A DNA stretch of 64,000 nt. It comes from JAHRVQ01 sp964548025 (GTDB taxonomy: Bacteria > Pseudomonadota > Gammaproteobacteria > Pseudomonadales > Azotimanducaceae). Positions 60,209 to 64,000 of the stretch are shown here, in pieces. The notes below the pieces were generated by a model. That model did no database searches. It worked only from the letters and a program-made list of their open reading frames with translations, and had not been told where the DNA came from. Numbering within the stretch: position 1 is the stretch's first letter; each line of letters begins with the position of its first letter. Location: assembly GCA_964548025.1 (NCBI GenBank), contig CAZJRI010000003.1, positions 1-64,000 on the forward strand, given 5' to 3'. A program made the position numbers and the translations under genes.

Positions 60209-61396
60209 TTATGCAGGCGCGAGATACCTAAGTGCCATTTCTGCATGCAAAGCCATCCCATGTGCCATGCCCTGCTCATTTAATATCATGTGATTCGAGT
60301 GGCAAGGTGCTGCCAGACTCGCATCATCAGGTTTCACACCCAGAAAGAATATTGCCCCTGGCCACTTTTGAAGAAAATAGGAAAAATCTTCGGCACCCAT
60401 CATCGGGGATTTGGCACTGATATAGCTGTCATCACCCAGGAGGTTCTTTACAGTTTCAGCCGCAAAGTCAACAAACTCTGCACTATTGATCGTTACCGGG
60501 TAGCCTCTTTCTACAGAACATTCGACACTCATTTCGTGAGCCAACGCTATATTCTGTGCAACCCTCTGTATACCCTCATGGGCTATCGCCCGTGATTTTT
60601 CGGAGGTTGATCTCAACGTTCCGGTTAACGTCGCCGATTCGGGTATCACGTTGCTGGTGGTCCCGGCTTCTATTTTGGTCGTGGTCAGTACCACCGGGTC
60701 AAAGGCATTGATGCGCCTGGTAACCAGTGTCTGCAAACCCTGTACTATTTCACAGGCAACAGGTATCGGGTCCAGACAGTCATGCGGCATAGAAGCGTGA
60801 CCACCCTTGCCTTTTACCGCAATCGTCCAGACATCCGCCGCCGCAAGCATTGGTCCGGGCTTGCCGACTACCTTACCGACATCCAGAAGCGGCGTGATGT
60901 GCAGTGCGAAAACCGCGTCGGGATTATTCGGAGGATCAAATAGCCCTTCTTCAATCGCGACCTTCGCACCATAGTGTCCTTCCTCTCCGGTTTGGAAGAA
61001 GAAGTCGACCGAACCAGCGAGGTTATGCTTTTGCTCGACCAGAAGCCTGGCTGCACCAACGAGCATAGCTGTATGTGCGTCATGCCCACAGGCGTGCATG
61101 ACTCCGTGATTATTTGAAGCAAAGTCAAGGTCGTTATCTTCCGGCATCGGCAAGGCATCCATATCAGCCCGCAATAGAATTCGAGGCCCCGGGGACTCAC
61201 CTTCAAGCGTGGCAACAAGCCCAGTCGTCTGTTCACTCAAACGAATATTCAGGTCACAGTCTGAAAGGGCATCAACAACCGCCGCAGTCGTTGCTGGCAG
61301 ATGATTACCCAACTCCGGATTTGCATGAATTTTTCTTCTGAGCGTTACGATCTCAGGCAATATCTGAACCGCATCACTCAATATGTCGATGCTCAT
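60209..61396 (-). CDS. M20-family amidohydrolase (hippurate-hydrolase-like), cytoplasmic
   Basis: A 395-residue amidohydrolase. It has K-I-H-A-N-P-E-L-G, R-A-D-M-D-A-L-P-M-P, H-A-C-G-H-D-A-H-T, Q-T-G-E-E-G-H-Y-G-A and G-A-E-D-F-S-Y-F, all M20D metal and catalytic motifs. There is no signal peptide, unlike the related enzyme at 37224-38543. It cleaves an N-acyl amino acid or similar amide. It lies upstream of the NUDIX gene on the same strand, with 48 bp between. Confidence 0.93.
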   Translation of the reverse strand: MSIDILSDAVQILPEIVTLRRKIHANPELGNHLPATTAAVVDALSDCDLNIRLSEQTTGLVATLEGESPGPRILLRADMDALPMPEDNDLDFASNNHGVMHACGHDAHTAMLVGAARLLVEQKHNLAGSVDFFFQTGEEGHYGAKVAIEEGLFDPPNNPDAVFALHITPLLDVGKVVGKPGPMLAAADVWTIAVKGKGGHASMPHDCLDPIPVACEIVQGLQTLVTRRINAFDPVVLTTTKIEAGTTSNVIPESATLTGTLRSTSEKSRAIAHEGIQRVAQNIALAHEMSVECSVERGYPVTINSAEFVDFAAETVKNLLGDDSYISAKSPMMGAEDFSYFLQKWPGAIFFLGVKPDDASLAAPCHSNHMILNEQGMAHGMALHAEMALRYLAPA

Positions 61397-61503
61397 ATAG
61401 CGAACCCACTCTTAGTCTGAAAATTCAAACCAGTCTAATTACGCAGGCCCTCAAAGTCGAACCGGATGGGCTCAACTGATTCATCCTTCGTGAATTCGAT
61501 GGA

Positions 61504-61899
61504 TCAGTTTGCAATTGCCATGACAACGATCCAGAGGCTCATGCCAAATGCACCGGCGAAACTCAGAATTCTGAGTGGGGCAATGTCCATTATATAAAAA
61601 GTGCCATGGGCGACCCGGCATGCCACCCAGATCATCGCTGCAACCGACCAGCTACCTGAAGGATCAACCCCGGACATGAATGCCGCCAGATTGGCGACCG
61701 AAAATATGCCCAGTGCCTCCCAGGCATTGGACTGTGCACCCCAGGATCTTGCTCCCATCTCCGAGAGTTGCTCGGCCTGAACCCGTGGTTCCTTGAGATT
61801 CACATTTCCAAATTGCTTCATGCGAAAGGGTACAGATGAGCCAGCCCAGACATAGGGCAAAACCATGCCCGCAAGTAAACACCAGAGTTGAACAGACAT
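61504..61899 (-). CDS. MAPEG family membrane protein
   Basis: A 131-residue protein with four hydrophobic segments in the MAPEG pattern: L-W-C-L-L-A-G-M-V-L-P-Y-V, then R-V-Q-A-E-Q-L-S-E-M-G-A-R-S-W-G-A-Q-S-N, then N-A-W-E-A-L-G-I-F and the C-terminal helices. In eukaryotes the family has glutathione-dependent enzymes; the bacterial form's function is unsettled. It is upstream of the M20 gene on the same strand, 107 bp away. Confidence 0.9.
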   Translation of the reverse strand: MSVQLWCLLAGMVLPYVWAGSSVPFRMKQFGNVNLKEPRVQAEQLSEMGARSWGAQSNAWEALGIFSVANLAAFMSGVDPSGSWSVAAMIWVACRVAHGTFYIMDIAPLRILSFAGAFGMSLWIVVMAIAN

Positions 61900-62069
61900 A
61901 GACGTTCCTCCAATCAGGATTTGGATGAACGTTACCCCTATCGATTCATCCAGTCCATACTGCGTAACAAGCGCATCTGGAAGATCGCTTATTCCAATTC
62001 ACATCTTGAATCCGGTTAGTATCCAGGAAACAAATGCCAAATAAGAATATTTCAGTGAAAGATGTGCTT

Positions 62070-63524
62070 TCAGATTTCAGTCCCACCTGAATGACAGCGA
62101 CTGTAGAGCTCATGCCACGGGTTGGCCTGTTCGTATGCCAGGGCAAATTCCAGCAGTTTTTCATCTTCGCCCATCGGCGCGATAAATTGAATGCCCATCG
62201 ATCTTCCGCGATCATCAAGACCGGCCGGGAGGGATATCACAGGACAACCCGAGAGGCTTCCATAAATCGTTACTTCCATCCATCTGTGATAGGTATCCAT
62301 CGCGCGACCGGCAATCTCCGCTGGCCAATGTTGCTCCACAGGGAATGGGAATACCTGGGCTGACGGCAATGCCAATACATCATGATCTTCAAAGGCTTCC
62401 ATTAAGGTCCTGTACCAATCGGACCTGATGACACCGGCCTCCGCCACATCATATGCGGTGACCTGCCTGCTCTGTTCGATCTCCCAGATTACCTCTGGCT
62501 TCAATTCTTCCCGCATGTGCGGGTTATCGTACAATTGCCCGCTGCCGAATCCGACCCGCCAGTGGCGCAAATTCAACCAGCACTGCCATAGCTTCTCAAG
62601 CTTGAACTCAATTGATAGCAGCTTTACTGATGCACCTGCTGAATCAATGACCTTAAGCGCATTCTCACATTGTTCGATCACTCCCGGCTCCATGGGTAGA
62701 TATCCCTCGAAATCGCCCAACCATCCTATTCTCGTCTCCGCGTAGTCTGCCGGTTTGTAATCGCCGACTTGCTGTAGTCGCTGCTGAAATGAGAGCGGTG
62801 AGCCTCGATCACTGCCAGCCATCGTATGGAATAGATGTATGACATCAACAATGGTTCGACCCATTGGTCCTTCCGTGGCTAACTGATCGAAGAAAAGATC
62901 ATCTTTTGCCTTGGGTATTCGCCCCAAACCCGGCCTGAAGCCCACGACATTATTATATGCAGCCGGATTTCGAAGCGAACCCATCATGTCGCTGCCATCT
63001 GCAACCGGCACAAGTCCGGTCGCAAGTGCGACTGCAGCGCCGCCACTGCTGCCACCTGCAGCAAGTGATGTATCGAAGGCGTTTTTCGTAGAGCCAAATA
63101 CCCTGTTGTAGGTCTGCGAGCCAAGCCCGAATTCCGGCACATTGGTTTTACCTATAAAAATGGCACCGGCTCGGCGAATGCGCTCGATGACAATGTCATC
63201 TTCTGAAACAACCTGCTCCTTAAAGAGGGGAGAGCCCTTGCTCGTTACAAATCCCTTAAGGTCGGCAAGATCTTTCACCGCGTGGGGTATACCATGCAAC
63301 CAGCCGCGATACTCACCCCTGCCCAATGCCTTGTCAGCCTCACCTGCCTGATCGAGAAGGGATTGTTGATCATCCATCGAGACGATGGCGTTGTAAGCAG
63401 GATTAAGTGTTGCAATTCGGTCCAGTGTCCATCGCATGTACTCACCACAGCTAATCTCTCTTTCGGCAATGGCGCGTGACAGATCGACCGCAGACAAATA
63501 AGGCATTTTGATACTATCAGCCAT
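62070..63524 (-). CDS. Amidase (amidase-signature family)
   Basis: A 484-residue amidase. The catalytic triad is Lys84 in G-I-P-H-A-V-K-D-L, cis-Ser in G-G-S-S-G-G (157-162) and nucleophile Ser183 in S-D-M-M-G-S-L-R-N-P-A. No signal peptide is present. The C-terminal half has V-T-I-Y-G-S-L-S-G-C-P-V-I-S-L-P-A-G. It hydrolyses a carboxamide. It is transcribed divergently from the gene at 63684. Confidence 0.93.
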   Translation of the reverse strand: MADSIKMPYLSAVDLSRAIAEREISCGEYMRWTLDRIATLNPAYNAIVSMDDQQSLLDQAGEADKALGRGEYRGWLHGIPHAVKDLADLKGFVTSKGSPLFKEQVVSEDDIVIERIRRAGAIFIGKTNVPEFGLGSQTYNRVFGSTKNAFDTSLAAGGSSGGAAVALATGLVPVADGSDMMGSLRNPAAYNNVVGFRPGLGRIPKAKDDLFFDQLATEGPMGRTIVDVIHLFHTMAGSDRGSPLSFQQRLQQVGDYKPADYAETRIGWLGDFEGYLPMEPGVIEQCENALKVIDSAGASVKLLSIEFKLEKLWQCWLNLRHWRVGFGSGQLYDNPHMREELKPEVIWEIEQSRQVTAYDVAEAGVIRSDWYRTLMEAFEDHDVLALPSAQVFPFPVEQHWPAEIAGRAMDTYHRWMEVTIYGSLSGCPVISLPAGLDDRGRSMGIQFIAPMGEDEKLLEFALAYEQANPWHELYSRCHSGGTEI

Positions 63525-63683
63525 GTTTAATATATCCCTTTATCATATTCTTGCTCCTGGCACATCAACCCCATCCACCGACCACTTTCTCGCAACCCTA
63601 CTCAACCACAGTTTGTTGGGCTGGTCGACCTCACGTACAATACTGATCCCCGATTGAGTTGTTCTTCAGATCCAAAAAAGCAA

Positions 63684-64000
63684 ATGCAGATATACCTAGT
63701 TAAAACACGTCTGGTCAACTCCTATGTGGTGACTTATCCTGATCGAATTCTTGTGATAGATGTCGCTGTCGGTTGCCACAAGCACGTGGCTGCATTCATT
63801 ACCGGTAAACTGAGCAGAGACCTCAGTGACATTAAGTTCATTATCTGCACACACGACGACCCCGATCATCTGGGGGGTGTACGTGATCTCGCCAGAATCA
63901 GTGGCGCAGCTATCGGCCTGCCCTGGGCATCAAAATCACTTCGCAGAAAAATAATGAATGACCCGAATGCATTCTATTTCCGATTCTTCAGCAGCTTCAG
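63684..64000 (+). CDS. Metallo-beta-lactamase-fold hydrolase (5' part, cut by window end)
   Basis: At least 105 codons with no stop before the window edge. The protein begins M-Q-I-Y-L-V-K-T-R-L-V-N-S-Y-V-V and has I-C-T-H-D-D-P-D-H-L-G-G, the H-x-x-x-D-H metal motif of the family with Asp where the usual second His would be. It is probably an MBL-fold hydrolase of the glyoxalase II-like group. The rest lies beyond the window. Confidence 0.8.
   Translation, partial: MQIYLVKTRLVNSYVVTYPDRILVIDVAVGCHKHVAAFITGKLSRDLSDIKFIICTHDDPDHLGGVRDLARISGAAIGLPWASKSLRRKIMNDPNAFYFRFFSSF

Noticed and set aside
1..64000. CRISPR arrays, insertion sequences, integrases or prophage genes
   Set aside because: I saw no direct-repeat/spacer pattern, transposase, integrase or phage structural gene; the short tandem arrays lack spacers.

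Overview
The window looks like a chromosomal segment of an uncultivated, probably marine, heterotrophic gammaproteobacterium. The evidence is the conserved ydbH-ynbE-ydbL cell-envelope operon, a TonB-dependent receptor, an InaA/lipopolysaccharide-kinase-like protein, a type IV pilin, BCCT, MATE and RND transporters, and many acyl-CoA-metabolism genes. I recognised no rRNA, tRNA, CRISPR array, prophage or insertion sequence. A run of ten N at 46740-46749 marks a scaffold join, so this is a draft assembly. Only the last gene, and possibly the first few bases, are cut by the window edges.

Layout. 0.1-4.1 kb: MATE exporter, zinc alcohol dehydrogenase, a small NTF2-fold protein and an enoyl-CoA hydratase. 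4.1-6.8 kb: ydbH-ynbE-ydbL. 6.9-11.7 kb: a divergent sulfur amino-acid pair (homocysteine methyltransferase and a MetY-type sulfhydrylase) followed by two esterase/hydrolase genes. 11.8-14.9 kb: LysR regulator, BCCT transporter and a LOG-family protein. 14.9-20.9 kb: two tandem TPR-sulfotransferases and a TonB receptor. 21.3-26.5 kb: esterase, quinone oxidoreductase, InaA-like kinase, methyltransferase, PhyH-type oxygenase and a membrane protein. 26.7-29.1 kb: an RND exporter broken by one missing base. 29.3-31.0 kb: a SoxC/SoxD-like molybdoenzyme-cytochrome pair. 31.1-33.7 kb: thiolase / OB-fold / AhpD-like operon. 34-46 kb: enoyl-CoA hydratase, a 7TMR-DISM sensor, a peptidase, peroxiredoxin, gamma-glutamyltransferase-like enzyme, YtoQ, acyl-CoA ligase, thiolase and a beta-propeller lipoprotein. 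46-64 kb: deiodinase-like redox protein, enoyl-CoA hydratases, a PQQ dehydrogenase, ArsR/SRPBCC pair, Ser/Thr kinase, sulfatase, aldo/keto reductase, pilin pair, acyl-CoA dehydrogenase, NUDIX, M20 peptidase, MAPEG, amidase and a metallo-beta-lactamase-fold protein.

The most striking content is three selenoprotein genes that ordinary gene calling would split or lose. They are an AhpD-like protein (in-frame UGA at 31443-31445, motif C-F-Y-U), a Bcp-type peroxiredoxin (UGA at 39184-39186, motif T-P-G-U) and an iodothyronine-deiodinase-like thioredoxin-fold protein (UGA at 46476-46478, motif G-S-Y-T-U-P-P-F). In each, the UGA sits exactly where the family has its redox Cys/Sec, the frame stays open and homologous afterwards, and a hairpin lies at bacterial-SECIS distance downstream. 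The organism therefore very probably decodes selenocysteine; no sel genes lie in this window.

Functionally, four enoyl-CoA hydratases, two SCP2-type thiolases, a DUF35 OB-fold partner, an acyl-CoA dehydrogenase and an AMP-forming ligase point to catabolism of carboxylic acids or more complex lipids. Sulfotransferases, a sulfatase, a SoxCD-like pair and MetY give a second, sulfur-related theme. These pathway statements are inference from family membership.
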